DNA of 64,000 nt from CANKBT01 sp038235705 (GTDB lineage Bacteria; Actinomycetota; Actinomycetes; Mycobacteriales; SCTD01), in NCBI GenBank assembly GCA_038235705.1, contig JBBSTR010000002.1, forward strand, positions 1 through 64,000. Reading direction: 5' to 3'. The position numbers were made by a program, and so were the translations under genes. A model generated the notes under the pieces. That model saw only the letters and a list, made by a program, of their open reading frames with translations, was not told the origin of the DNA and made no database searches. How positions within the stretch are numbered: position 1 is the first letter of the stretch; each line of letters begins with the position of its first letter. Shown here one piece after another: positions 54,611 through 63,042 of the stretch.

Positions 54611-55593
54611 GCCATCCCCTGCTCGCGCAAGGACTGGGCCAGCCGGTAGAGCCCGCCGAGGTCGACCGCGTCGGGCAGCAGCGGCAGCTCGTAGGAAGGC
54701 AGGTCGGTCGCGGCGAGCGCATCGCGGCCGCGCTCCTCCAAGGCAACCCGTTCGGCGTGGTCGTACGCCTCGGCGGCCAGCACCGAGACCATCGTGTCGT
54801 CCGCGTCCAGGCCCGCACCCGCGAGCCCCGCGCGCAGCGCCTCGGTGTCCAGCGCCCGGTTGCCGGCGGCGACGAGGTCGGCCGGGTCCAGCCGCGGGGT
54901 GCGCACGGCGTTGACCACCACGCCACCGACTGGCAGGTCCAGCCCGCGCAGCTCGGCGACCGCGTCAAGCGTCTCCTGCACCGGCATCTCCTCCAGCAGC
55001 GTGACCAGGTGCACCGCGGTCATCGGCGAGCGGAACAGGGCCATGACGCTGTCGGCCTGACCCTTGATCGGCCCCACCTTGGCCAGACCACTGACCTCGT
55101 GGCTGATGTTGAGGAACCGCGCGATGCGCCCGGTAGGCGGGGCGTCCACGACGACGGCGTCGTACGTGGGCTTCCCGTCCTTGTTGCGCACGGTCGCCTC
55201 CTTGACCTTGCCGGTCAGCAGCACGTCGCGCATGCCGGGCGCCACGGTGGTCGCGAAGTCGATCGCACCCATCCGCCGCAGCGACCGGGCCGGCAGCCCG
55301 GTGGGGGACAGCTTGTAGAACATGTGCAGGTAGTCGAGCAGGGCCTGCTCCGGGTCGATCGCCAGGGCCACCACCTCGCCGTGGCCGGGGGCGACGGCGA
55401 CCGAACGCTCCTCGTAGGGCAGGGGCGGGGTGTCGAACAGCTGCGCGATGCCCTGACGGCCCTCGACCTCGGCGAGCAGGACGCGCTTGCCGCCGGTGGC
55501 CAGAGCGAGGGCCAGCGCGGCGGCCACCGTCGTCTTGCCGGTGCCGCCCTTGCCGCTGACCACGTGCAGCCGTACGCCCGGGAAGTCCGCCAC
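54607..55593 (-). CDS. ArsA/GET3-family ATPase (Rv3679-like)
   Basis: 328 residues from the GTG at 55593. The deviant Walker A VVSGKGGTGKTTVA is at 11-24. LLAEVEGRQG, the switch YDAVVVDAPPTGRIARFL and VVVNAVRTPRL follow. First gene of the pair, with the downstream partner starting in its stop (ATGA). The paired ATPases probably act as one complex, as shown for the mycobacterial homologues. Starts farther upstream would overlap the divergent DUF4177 gene. Confidence 0.92.
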   Translation of the reverse strand: MADFPGVRLHVVSGKGGTGKTTVAAALALALATGGKRVLLAEVEGRQGIAQLFDTPPLPYEERSVAVAPGHGEVVALAIDPEQALLDYLHMFYKLSPTGLPARSLRRMGAIDFATTVAPGMRDVLLTGKVKEATVRNKDGKPTYDAVVVDAPPTGRIARFLNISHEVSGLAKVGPIKGQADSVMALFRSPMTAVHLVTLLEEMPVQETLDAVAELRGLDLPVGGVVVNAVRTPRLDPADLVAAGNRALDTEALRAGLAGAGLDADDTMVSVLAAEAYDHAERVALEERGRDALAATDLPSYELPLLPDAVDLGGLYRLAQSLREQGMA

Positions 55594-55695
55594 GACGGCA
55601 AGCCTAGGGGCCAAGACACCCCGGGACCCGGTCTGCCGCGATTCTCCAGCCCGGGCTGTCGCGCTCGGCCAGATGCCGCTCGATACGCTCCGGGC

Positions 55696-55857
55696 ATGAC
55701 GTCCTGGGAATACCTGACCGCTCCGCTCCTGATCCACAACACGAAGCTGATCCTTGACAACTTCGGCGCCGACGGCTGGGAGCTGGTGCAGGTGCTCCCC
55801 GGGCCGGGCGGCGGCGACCAGCTGGTGGCCTACTTCAAGCGCCCGAAGGGTGCTTGA
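55696..55857 (+). CDS. DUF4177-like small protein
   Basis: 53 residues: WEYLTAPLLIHNTKLILDNFGADGWELVQV and a Gly-rich loop before VAYFKRPKGA, the compact beta-alpha-beta pattern of DUF4177. Function unknown. First gene of a plus-strand run leading to ridA, and divergent from the ArsA pair. A 15-bp direct repeat CAAGCGCCCGAAGGG covers its last codons (55836) and recurs at 55871 just before ridA. Confidence 0.82.
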   Translation: MTSWEYLTAPLLIHNTKLILDNFGADGWELVQVLPGPGGGDQLVAYFKRPKGA

Positions 55858-55891
55858 GCATGAGCACGAGCAAGCGCCCGAAGGGGGCGTG

Positions 55892-56380
55892 ATGGACGTC
55901 CAGGGAAGGCTCGCGGAGCTCGGGCTGACGCTGCCGGAGGTCGTGGCGCCGCTGGCGTCCTACGTGCCGGCGGTGCGCACCGGTGACCTGGTGATGACCA
56001 GCGGCCAGCTGCCGATGGTCGACGGCAAGCTGCTCGAGGCGGGCAAGGTCGGTGCCGCTGTCACCCCCGAGCGGGCGCGCGAGCTGGCCGAGGTGTGCGC
56101 GCTCAACGCGCTCGCGGCGATCGAGGCCCTGGTCGGCCTGGACCGGGTCGTGCGGGTCGTCAAGGTCGTCGGCTTCGTGGCGAGCGACCCGGGCTTCAGC
56201 GGTCAGCCGGGCGTGATCAACGGTGCGAGCGAGCTGTTCGGCCGGGTCTTCGGCGACGCGGGGGTGCACGCCCGGTCGGCGGTCGGGGTGGCGGTGCTGC
56301 CGCTGGACGCCCCGGTCGAGGTCGAGGTCACGGTGGAGGTCACGGGGACGAGCGCGGTGGAGAACAAGGCCGGCCGATGA
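55892..56380 (+). CDS. RidA family protein (YjgF/YER057c/UK114)
   Basis: 162 residues, longer than classic RidA (about 130), matching the Rv3678c type. LVMTSGQLPMVDGKLL and the TSxNxLAAIEALVGLDRVVRVVKVVGFVAS region fit. The C-terminal RidA arginine (SxARSAVGV) is present in VHARSAVGVAVL. RidA enzymes hydrolyse reactive enamines and imines made by PLP enzymes. A GTG directly precedes the ATG. ATGA overlap with the Nudix gene. Confidence 0.9.
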   Translation: MDVQGRLAELGLTLPEVVAPLASYVPAVRTGDLVMTSGQLPMVDGKLLEAGKVGAAVTPERARELAEVCALNALAAIEALVGLDRVVRVVKVVGFVASDPGFSGQPGVINGASELFGRVFGDAGVHARSAVGVAVLPLDAPVEVEVTVEVTGTSAVENKAGR

Positions 56381-57222
56381 CGCCTGACTTCCAGGGCGGG
56401 GACGCCGCGGCGGTCGTGCGTCAGATCCAGGCGCTCCGGGACGGCACGGTGACCGAGGCGCCGACCCGGGACGCGGCGACGGTCGTGCTGCTGCGCGACA
56501 GCCCGGTCGGCCCGGAGGCCTATCTGCTGCGGCGGGTGCGCCAGATGGCGTTCGCGGGCGGGGCGCACGTGTTCCCGGGCGGATCGGTGGACCCGGCCGA
56601 CAAGCACGTGCCGGCCGAGATGGGCTGGGCCGGTCCGGCGGCGGACTGGTGGGCCGAACAGCTGCGCTGCGACGCGCCGACCGCGCGCGCTCTGGTGTGC
56701 GCCGCCGTCCGGGAGACCTTCGAGGAGTCGGGCGTGCTGCTGGCGGGCCCCTCCGAGCACGAGGTGCTTGCCGACGTCAGCAGCGACGACTGGGAGGCTG
56801 AGCGGGTCGCCCTGGAGGCGCGGGAGCAGTCGCTGTCGGACCTGCTCGCCCGCCGCTCGCTGGTTCTGCGGGCCGACCTGCTCCGTCCGTACGCACACTG
56901 GGTGACGCCGGCGATGGAACCCAAGCGCTTCGACACGAGGTTCTTCCTCGCCGCGCTGCCGGCGGGTCAGCTGTGCCGCGACGCGGGCACCGAGGCCGAC
57001 CAGCGGGTGTGGGTGCGGCCGGCCGAGGCGCTGGCGAAGGACTGGTTCCTCATGCCGCCGACCCGCGTGTCGCTGGAGGACCTGGTCGGCGCGGAGGACG
57101 TCGCCGACGCGCTGTCCGCGCGCCGTGACATCCGGTCGGTCCACCCGGTGTACGACCTGGACGACGCCGGCCGGCTGGTGCTCCTGCCGCCGGGAGCGCT
57201 CCCGTCCTGGCGCCGCGGATGA
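56377..57222 (+). CDS. Nudix hydrolase (NUDT19-like long form)
   Basis: 281 residues. The Nudix box is split: VFPGGSVDPAD, then an insert of about 35 residues, then AAVRETFEESGVLL (REx2EExG near 112), as in NUDT19/RP2-type enzymes that act on CoA derivatives. Later DTRFFLAALP and WVRPAEAL also fit. All metal-binding glutamates are present; the substrate is inferred. Coupled on both sides by ATGA overlaps. Confidence 0.88.
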   Translation: MTPDFQGGDAAAVVRQIQALRDGTVTEAPTRDAATVVLLRDSPVGPEAYLLRRVRQMAFAGGAHVFPGGSVDPADKHVPAEMGWAGPAADWWAEQLRCDAPTARALVCAAVRETFEESGVLLAGPSEHEVLADVSSDDWEAERVALEAREQSLSDLLARRSLVLRADLLRPYAHWVTPAMEPKRFDTRFFLAALPAGQLCRDAGTEADQRVWVRPAEALAKDWFLMPPTRVSLEDLVGAEDVADALSARRDIRSVHPVYDLDDAGRLVLLPPGALPSWRRG

Positions 57223-57959
57223 GGCAGGTGACCGCGCGGGCGTCGGTGCAGCTGGCTCCGAACCCCGGCCCGATGACCCTTGAGGGGACCAACACCTGGG
57301 TGCTGCGCGAGCCGGCTGCGACCGGCTGCGTCGTGGTCGACCCCGGTCCGCTGGACCAGGCGCACCTTCGCGAGGTCGCCGACGGCGTCGAGCTGATCGT
57401 GCTCACGCACGGGCACGCCGACCACAGCGAGGGCGCCGCACGCTTGGCGGAGCTGACCGGTGCACCGGTCGTGTCGCTGGACCCGGTGTGGCTGACCCCG
57501 GGCGCGGAGCCGCTGCGCGACGGTCGGGTCCTCGACGTCGCGGGGCTGCGGCTCGACGTGATCACCACGCCCGGGCACAGCGCCGACTCGGTCAGCCTGC
57601 ACCTGGTCGCCGATGACGCGGTGCTGACCGGCGACACGATCCTGGGGCGCGGCACGACCGTGGTCGCGCACCCGGACGGGGTGCTCCGCGACTACCTGGC
57701 CAGCCTGGAGAGGCTCGCCGAGCTGGGTGACGCCGCGGTGCTGCCCGGGCACGGTCCCGAGCTGCCGTCAGCCGGCCGGGTCGCCGCGGACTATCTCGCG
57801 CACCGTCAGGCCCGGCTGGACCAGGTCCGGGCGGCGGTCGCCGACGGGGCCCGGACGCCGCAGGAGGTCCTGGCGGTCGTGTACGCGGAGGTCGACCGGG
57901 CACTGTGGCCCGCGGCCGAGCTGAGCGTTCGCGCACAGCTGCTGTATCTGGGCGCGTGA
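57219..57959 (+). CDS. MBL-fold metallo-hydrolase (Rv3677c/LACTB2-like)
   Basis: 246 residues. The metal motif THGHADH at 63-69, TPGHSADSV with the next histidine, LTGDTILG with the bridging aspartate and LPGHGPE with the last histidine give a full dinuclear zinc site. PNPGPMTLEGTNTW at the N-terminus and the C-terminal helical tail match the LACTB2 endoribonuclease-like group. Coupled to the Nudix gene (ATGA) and to the cyclase gene (GTGA). Confidence 0.92.
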   Translation: MRQVTARASVQLAPNPGPMTLEGTNTWVLREPAATGCVVVDPGPLDQAHLREVADGVELIVLTHGHADHSEGAARLAELTGAPVVSLDPVWLTPGAEPLRDGRVLDVAGLRLDVITTPGHSADSVSLHLVADDAVLTGDTILGRGTTVVAHPDGVLRDYLASLERLAELGDAAVLPGHGPELPSAGRVAADYLAHRQARLDQVRAAVADGARTPQEVLAVVYAEVDRALWPAAELSVRAQLLYLGA

Positions 57960-60900
57960 GCGAGCCGCGTCAGGACCGTCGGGCCGTCACCTGCGCGCGC
58001 TGCGGCAGCCCGGTCGTGGAGTCTGCGCGCTTCTGCGTCTACTGCGGGACTCCGCTCGCCGCGTCCGCCGACCAGACTGCCGAGCGGCGGGTCGTGACGG
58101 TGCTGTTCGGCGACCTGTCGGACTTCACGAGCTGGTCCGAGCAGCTCGACCCGGAGCGGGTCGGCGTCGTCACCGACCGGGTGCTGACCAGCCTCGCGGG
58201 GGTGGTCGGTGCCTACGGCGGCTACGTCGACAAGCTCACCGGCGACGGCATCATGGCGGTGTTCGGCGCCCCGACCGCCCACGAGGACGACCCCGAGCGC
58301 GCCGTGCGCGCGGCGCGGCGCATGCAGCAGGTCGTCAGCGCCCTGGTCGCCGCGGAGACCGGCGGTGGTCGCCAGCTCGGTCTGCGGGTCGGGCTCAACA
58401 CGGGGGAGGTGCTGGCGGGGGTGCAGGCCCACCTCAGCTACACCGTCATCGGCGACACCGTGAACACGGCGGCGCGCCTGTCGGACGCGGCCGGCGTGGG
58501 CGCGGTGTTCGCCGGGCGAGGCACCGCGCTCGCTACTTTGTCGGCAGCCTCCTGGCGGGCTCTGCCGCCCCTGCACCTGAAGGGGAAGCGCGACCCGGTC
58601 CCGACGTACGAGCTGGTCGCGATCCGGCCGCTCGGCGCGACCCGGCTCGGGCTCGGCGACGAGGCGCCGTTCGTCGGCCGCGACGCCGTGCTGGGAGCCT
58701 GCCTGCGGGCCATGCTGGACGTGATCGACGCCGAGGAGCCCCGCTACGTCCTGCTGTCCGGGGAGGCCGGAGTCGGCAAGACGCGGCTCGCCCAGGAGGT
58801 CGCCCGGTTTGCCGAGGAGCTGCCGGGTGCGCACGTCCTGTGGGGGCGGTGCCAGCCCTACGGCGAGGGCCGTGACCTGGCTGCGGTCGCCGACATGGTC
58901 CGCACCGCCTGCGGCATCGGCGAGGCCGACGACGCGGGCCGCGCACGCGACCTGGTGCGGCGGACGGTGGCCCGGGTCGACCCGCCGGTCCTCGGCGCCG
59001 CGGGGTTGTCCGGGCTCGCCGACGGGCTCGACGCGCTGCTCGGCCTCGACCCAGCGCCCGGCGAGAGCCTGCCGCGCGAGGGCGCGACCCCGGGCGCGGG
59101 CACCGGCGGCGACCGCGTGCGGGCCGCCGTCGCCGGCCTGTTCAACGCCTTGGCGGCGCAGGGACCTCTGGTGCTGGTGCTGGACGACCTGCACTGGGCG
59201 ACGCCGGTGATGGTGGCGGGTCTGCGGGACGTCGCGCGGCAGGTCCACGGCCCGGTGCTGCTGGTGGCGCTGGGGCGGCCGGAGACGCTCGCCACCGTGC
59301 TGCCGCCGGACTGGTCCGGCGGGCTCGCAGGTGAGGTCGTGATCCTCGGGCCGATCGACGAGGCGGCCGGGGACCAGCTGCTGACCGCCTATCTCGGCTC
59401 GACCGACGGCGCGTTGGACCAGCAGGCCCGCAACGCCCTGCTGGCCCGCGCCCAGGGCAACCCGTTCTTCCTCGCCGAGCTGTTGCACCTGCTCGTCGAC
59501 CGTGGCCTGCTCGGCCGCGACGGTGACCGCTGGCGGCTGCCCGAGGGGGTCGAGGACGGGCTTGCCGACGCGCTGCTCCCGGCCGGCGTGCAGGCGGTGC
59601 TCGCGGCCCGGATCGACGACCTCGACGGACCGGCGAAGGGTGTCCTGCGAGACGCCAGCGTGCTCGGCGGCGTCCTGGAGAGCGCCGGCCTCGAGGCGGT
59701 CGGGCGCGCCTCCGGCCACGGGGACCCCGAAGTGGTGCGCGCCGCGCTCGCGGTGCTCGTCGACCGTCGCCTGCTCGAGCCGGTCCGTGACGCGCCGGAC
59801 CCCGTGAGGCCTTCGGGGTCGCGCTTCGCGCACACCCTCGTCCGTGACGTCGCCTACGCGGGGCTGGCCAAGGCCGAGCGGGCCCGACGCCACGCCGCGG
59901 CTGCGGCCCACGAGGCCGGCTCCCGACGCGCCGCTGGTTCCGACGACCGGGTGGCCGCGCACGGCGAGCGCGCGGTCCGGCTGGCGGCCGAGATGGGGCT
60001 TGCCGACGACGACCCCGCCTGGTCGGCCCGTCCGTTGGTCGACGACGCCCTCGAACGGCTCGGCCGCGCCGCCCTGGCCAGGGAGGACCACGCCGCCGCC
60101 GCGGACTACCTGGCCCGTGCGCTGCAGCTCGCTGCCGGGGGGTTCGGGCCGGCGCGGCGGGTCGACGGGGTACGGGTCGCGTACGCCTCCGCCCTGGCGT
60201 CCCTGCACCGCCTGGACGACGCCCGGGCCGAGCTGGCGCAGGTGCTGGACGGGCGGGCCGCAGGCCAGCGTGCCGCGGCGCTGGTGGTGCTCGGTGAGGT
60301 GCGCCGCCGCGGCGGGGACGCGGCCGGCGCGCGGCAGGCGCTCGAGACCGGCCTGGCCGAGGCGGAGGCGACGGGGCAGGACCAGCTCACCGGCGAAGCG
60401 CTGAGGCAGCTCGGGCTGCTGGACTACTTCGGCTGGCGGCTGCGCGACGCGGAGGAGCGGTTCCGGCAGGCGCATGCGCTCGCGGTCCGGGTCGGGGACC
60501 TCCGCGGCGCCGGGTGGGCGCTGCAGCACCTGGCTTGGAGCGCGACCTCGCGCGGCGACTACGAGCGGGCCGACCGCGTGCTGGAGGAGGCGGCCGAGCT
60601 GTTCGCCGGGCACGAGGACACCGGCGGCCTGGCCTGGGTCGCCGGCGCCGAGGGGTTCGTACGCCTGCTGCAGGGCCGGTTGACCGAGGCGCGGGAGCTG
60701 ACCCGCTCGTTGCTGCCGCTCGGGGAGGCGACCGGCGAGCGCTGGGGCGTGGCGGTGCTGCTGGTCATCGACGCGATCGCCGCGACCGAGCTGGGCGACA
60801 CCGTCGCGGCGCGGGAGGGGGCGATGCGGGCGCTCGAGGAGTTCACCGCGGTCGGCGACGTCTGGGGCCGGGCGGTGGCCTTGTGCGCGCTGTCGTTCGC

Positions 60901-61546
60901 GAGCCGCTCCGACGGCGACACCGCGGCAGCGGCCGAGCAGGCCGAGCAGGCCTATGCGCTGGCGCGACCCGACCAGCCGGGGATCGCCGGCCTGGCGCTC
61001 GTGGCGGCGGGCTACGCGCGCCTCGACGCCGGCGATCTCGATGCGGCGGAGCGCATCGGTGCCCGGGCGGACGAGGAGCTGTCGGCGCTGTCGATCGAGG
61101 CCCGCGCGCTGCTCGGTGCCAAGGTGCTGACCGCGCTGGTGCTGCGTCGCCGCGGCCGGCTGTCCGAGGCGTTGGAGCGGCTGCAGGACGCGCTGGCCGG
61201 CGGCGACGCACCGGCCCTGCTGTTCCCGCGAAGGCAGGCGCTCGCGCACCTGGCCGGCACCCTGCTGGACCTCGGACGCCCCGCGGACGCCCTGGAGCTG
61301 GCTCGTCGTGCCGTCGCCACGCCGGCCGAGGACGTGCGCTCGGAGGTGCTCTCGCTGCGCGCCCTCGGCTCCGCGCTGCGCGCCTGCGGGCAGGAGCGCG
61401 AGGGGCTCGAGGCGTTGACCGCGGCACTGGCGCTGGTGCGACGGTCCGGTCCGCGCGGCGAGGTCCGTGCCACCGAGGCGCTGCTGCCCGGGTCGCCCGC
61501 AGCAGGGGGCACGATGGAAGGGTGGAGCGTGCATGACAACGGATGA
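57956..61546 (+). CDS. Class III adenylyl/guanylyl cyclase fused to AAA ATPase and TPR repeats
   Basis: 1196 residues. An N-terminal zinc ribbon has CARCG and CVYCG (about 14-33). Cyclase domain about 45-225: FGDLSDFTSW with metal Asp, KLTGDGIMAVFG with substrate Lys and second metal Asp, and GDTVNTAARL with the transition-state Asn and Arg, so it looks active. The LuxR-type ATPase has Walker A GEAGVGKTRL (about 271) and Walker B LVLVLDDLHW (about 404). About 500 residues of TPR-like helices end the protein. No membrane span. The crp gene lies about 480 bases beyond, suggesting local cAMP signalling. No LuxR DNA-binding domain. Confidence 0.93.
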   Translation: MSEPRQDRRAVTCARCGSPVVESARFCVYCGTPLAASADQTAERRVVTVLFGDLSDFTSWSEQLDPERVGVVTDRVLTSLAGVVGAYGGYVDKLTGDGIMAVFGAPTAHEDDPERAVRAARRMQQVVSALVAAETGGGRQLGLRVGLNTGEVLAGVQAHLSYTVIGDTVNTAARLSDAAGVGAVFAGRGTALATLSAASWRALPPLHLKGKRDPVPTYELVAIRPLGATRLGLGDEAPFVGRDAVLGACLRAMLDVIDAEEPRYVLLSGEAGVGKTRLAQEVARFAEELPGAHVLWGRCQPYGEGRDLAAVADMVRTACGIGEADDAGRARDLVRRTVARVDPPVLGAAGLSGLADGLDALLGLDPAPGESLPREGATPGAGTGGDRVRAAVAGLFNALAAQGPLVLVLDDLHWATPVMVAGLRDVARQVHGPVLLVALGRPETLATVLPPDWSGGLAGEVVILGPIDEAAGDQLLTAYLGSTDGALDQQARNALLARAQGNPFFLAELLHLLVDRGLLGRDGDRWRLPEGVEDGLADALLPAGVQAVLAARIDDLDGPAKGVLRDASVLGGVLESAGLEAVGRASGHGDPEVVRAALAVLVDRRLLEPVRDAPDPVRPSGSRFAHTLVRDVAYAGLAKAERARRHAAAAAHEAGSRRAAGSDDRVAAHGERAVRLAAEMGLADDDPAWSARPLVDDALERLGRAALAREDHAAAADYLARALQLAAGGFGPARRVDGVRVAYASALASLHRLDDARAELAQVLDGRAAGQRAAALVVLGEVRRRGGDAAGARQALETGLAEAEATGQDQLTGEALRQLGLLDYFGWRLRDAEERFRQAHALAVRVGDLRGAGWALQHLAWSATSRGDYERADRVLEEAAELFAGHEDTGGLAWVAGAEGFVRLLQGRLTEARELTRSLLPLGEATGERWGVAVLLVIDAIAATELGDTVAAREGAMRALEEFTAVGDVWGRAVALCALSFASRSDGDTAAAAEQAEQAYALARPDQPGIAGLALVAAGYARLDAGDLDAAERIGARADEELSALSIEARALLGAKVLTALVLRRRGRLSEALERLQDALAGGDAPALLFPRRQALAHLAGTLLDLGRPADALELARRAVATPAEDVRSEVLSLRALGSALRACGQEREGLEALTAALALVRRSGPRGEVRATEALLPGSPAAGGTMEGWSVHDNG

Positions 61547-62003
61547 CCTGCTCGACCTCGAGCCCCGCTGGGTGACGGTGAGCGGCGAGTCCCCCGAGGG
61601 ACTGCCGTCGGTCATCGTCATGGACGAAGCCGCGGTCGAGGTGGCGCCCTGGGACAGCTACCCGGTGCAGATCGGCCTCGGCATCCGGCTGGAGGCGGCC
61701 GGGCGCGACGGCCAGCCGGGCCTGTCCGAACGGCCGGCCCTGGAACGGCTGCAGGAGGCGTACGCGCAGGCCCTGTCCGAGCACGGTCGGGTCGTCGCGT
61801 CGATCACGCTGGAGGGCATCTACGAGCTCATCGCCTACAGCCGGGACCGTGAGTGGTTGCGACAGTGGCAGGACGCCAGACCGCCGGGGATGGCCGGTGG
61901 GCACCAGTGGGAGATGTATGTGATGGACGACCCGGCCTGGACCGGGCTGCGAGAGCTGGCCGGGCTTCTCGAGCCCGGCGAACAGCCCGTGCGTCCAGGC
62001 TGA
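61533..62003 (+). CDS. DUF695-like protein
   Basis: 156 residues. The opening PRWVTVSGESPEGLPSVIVMDEAAVEVAPWDSYPVQIGL and later VASITLEGIYELIAYSRD fit the N-terminal half of DUF695 proteins, of unknown role. The ATG overlaps the last 14 bases of the cyclase gene in another frame, so it is probably the final gene of that operon. Convergent with crp. Confidence 0.78.
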   Translation: MTTDDLLDLEPRWVTVSGESPEGLPSVIVMDEAAVEVAPWDSYPVQIGLGIRLEAAGRDGQPGLSERPALERLQEAYAQALSEHGRVVASITLEGIYELIAYSRDREWLRQWQDARPPGMAGGHQWEMYVMDDPAWTGLRELAGLLEPGEQPVRPG

Positions 62004-62024
62004 GCCCGACTCGGTCGTCGAGGG

Positions 62025-62699
62025 CTAGCGGGCCCGCCGGGCGAGCCGCTCGGCGTCCAGGATCGTCACCGCACGCGAGTCCACCCGCATCCAGCCGCGG
62101 GCGGCGAAGTCGGCCAGCGCCTTGTTGACCGTCTCCCGCGACGCCCCGACCAGCTGGGCCAGCTCTTCCTGGGTCAGGTCGTGGTGCACACGCACCCCGT
62201 CGCTCTCCCGGGTGCCGAAACGGTCTGCGAGCCCGAGCAGGGCTTTCGCGACCCGGCCGGGGACGTCGGTGAAGATGAGGTCGGCGAGGGCGTCGTTCGT
62301 GCGTCGCAGCCGGCGGGCGAGCACGCGCAGCAGCTGCTCGGCGATCTCCGGTCGGTCGGTGAGCCACGGCCGGAGGGCCGTGTGCCCGATCGAGGCGAGC
62401 CGCGCGTCGGTGAGCACCGTGGCCGTCGCCGTGCGGGGGCCGGGGTCGAACAGCGACAGCTCGCCGAACATGTCCGACGGGCCCATGACGCTCAGCATGT
62501 TCTCCCGGCCGTCGAGCGCCCGACGCCCGATCTTGACCTTGCCGGACAGGATGATGAACAGCGTGTCCCCCAGCTCGCCCTCGACGAAGACGGTCTCGCC
62601 CTTGGCGTACTCGGAGGTGTCGATGACGGCCGCGAGCGACTCGGCCGCTTCGGGTGCCACGCCCTGGAAGAGTCCGGCGTTGGCGAGGACCTCGTCCAC
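62025..62699 (-). CDS. crp: Crp/Fnr-family regulator (Rv3676-like cAMP receptor protein)
   Basis: 224 residues. The cyclic-nucleotide fold spans about 15-120 with the phosphate-binding cassette FGELSLFDPGPRTATATV, holding the Glu and Arg that contact cAMP. The C-terminal winged helix has LTQEELAQLVGASRETVNKALADF. Near-identical motifs occur in mycobacterial CRP. GTG start after GAGGAGA. The upstream GTGT-N6-ACAC could be an autoregulatory site. Confidence 0.95.
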   Translation of the reverse strand: MDEVLANAGLFQGVAPEAAESLAAVIDTSEYAKGETVFVEGELGDTLFIILSGKVKIGRRALDGRENMLSVMGPSDMFGELSLFDPGPRTATATVLTDARLASIGHTALRPWLTDRPEIAEQLLRVLARRLRRTNDALADLIFTDVPGRVAKALLGLADRFGTRESDGVRVHHDLTQEELAQLVGASRETVNKALADFAARGWMRVDSRAVTILDAERLARRAR

Positions 62700-62741
62700 G
62701 GGTTGTCTCCTCGATCGTTATCTCGGTGGTGTGAGCCGCAA

Positions 62742-62755
62742 GTGTTCCACGACAC
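62742..62755. promoter_or_regulatory. Possible CRP-binding site upstream of crp
   Basis: GTGT-TCCACG-ACAC is an inverted repeat with the 6-base spacing of the CRP consensus TGTGA-N6-TCACA, but it matches only part of each arm. It lies about 45 bases upstream of the crp start. Tentative. Confidence 0.3.
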
Positions 62756-62769
62756 ACGTCTGACACGCG

Positions 62770-63012
62770 TCAGGGCGTCCGCTCGGGGCGCCGCGACCGG
62801 AACCGTCCCCGTCGACGTCGCCGCCAGTAGCGGTCGAGGGCCGGACCGAGACCTTCGGAGATGTAGGCCTCGATCTCGTCCGGGTGGGCGGTGTCGAGGA
62901 AGTCCGACAGCTCGGCCGTCCGGTCGGTGGCGAGGCCGCTCTCGACCCGCTGCATGCCGAGGACGAGGGCGAGCAGCACGAGCGGGAACAGCAGTCCCAG
63001 CAGCAACCCCAT
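62770..63012 (-). CDS. Small single-pass membrane protein
   Basis: 80 residues. One N-terminal helix (LLLGLLFPLVLLALVLGM), then an acidic stretch (LSDFLDTAHPDEIEAYI), then a strongly basic end (RYWRRRRRGRFRSRR). I do not recognise a family. It lies between rsiG and crp on the same strand, 30 bases after the first and 70 before the second. Confidence 0.65.
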   Translation of the reverse strand: MGLLLGLLFPLVLLALVLGMQRVESGLATDRTAELSDFLDTAHPDEIEAYISEGLGPALDRYWRRRRRGRFRSRRPERTP

Positions 63013-63042
63013 GACGGACGGTCTGCCCGGAGCCGGGGCGTT

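Noticed and set aside
55836..55885. 15-bp direct repeat between the DUF4177 and ridA genes as an attachment site
   Set aside because: No integrase or element boundary is nearby. A short local duplication is the simpler explanation.
57806..61621. A 1271-codon minus-strand frame opposite the cyclase-ATPase gene
   Set aside because: The plus-strand protein has clear cyclase and ATPase motifs, and the antisense frame has none.
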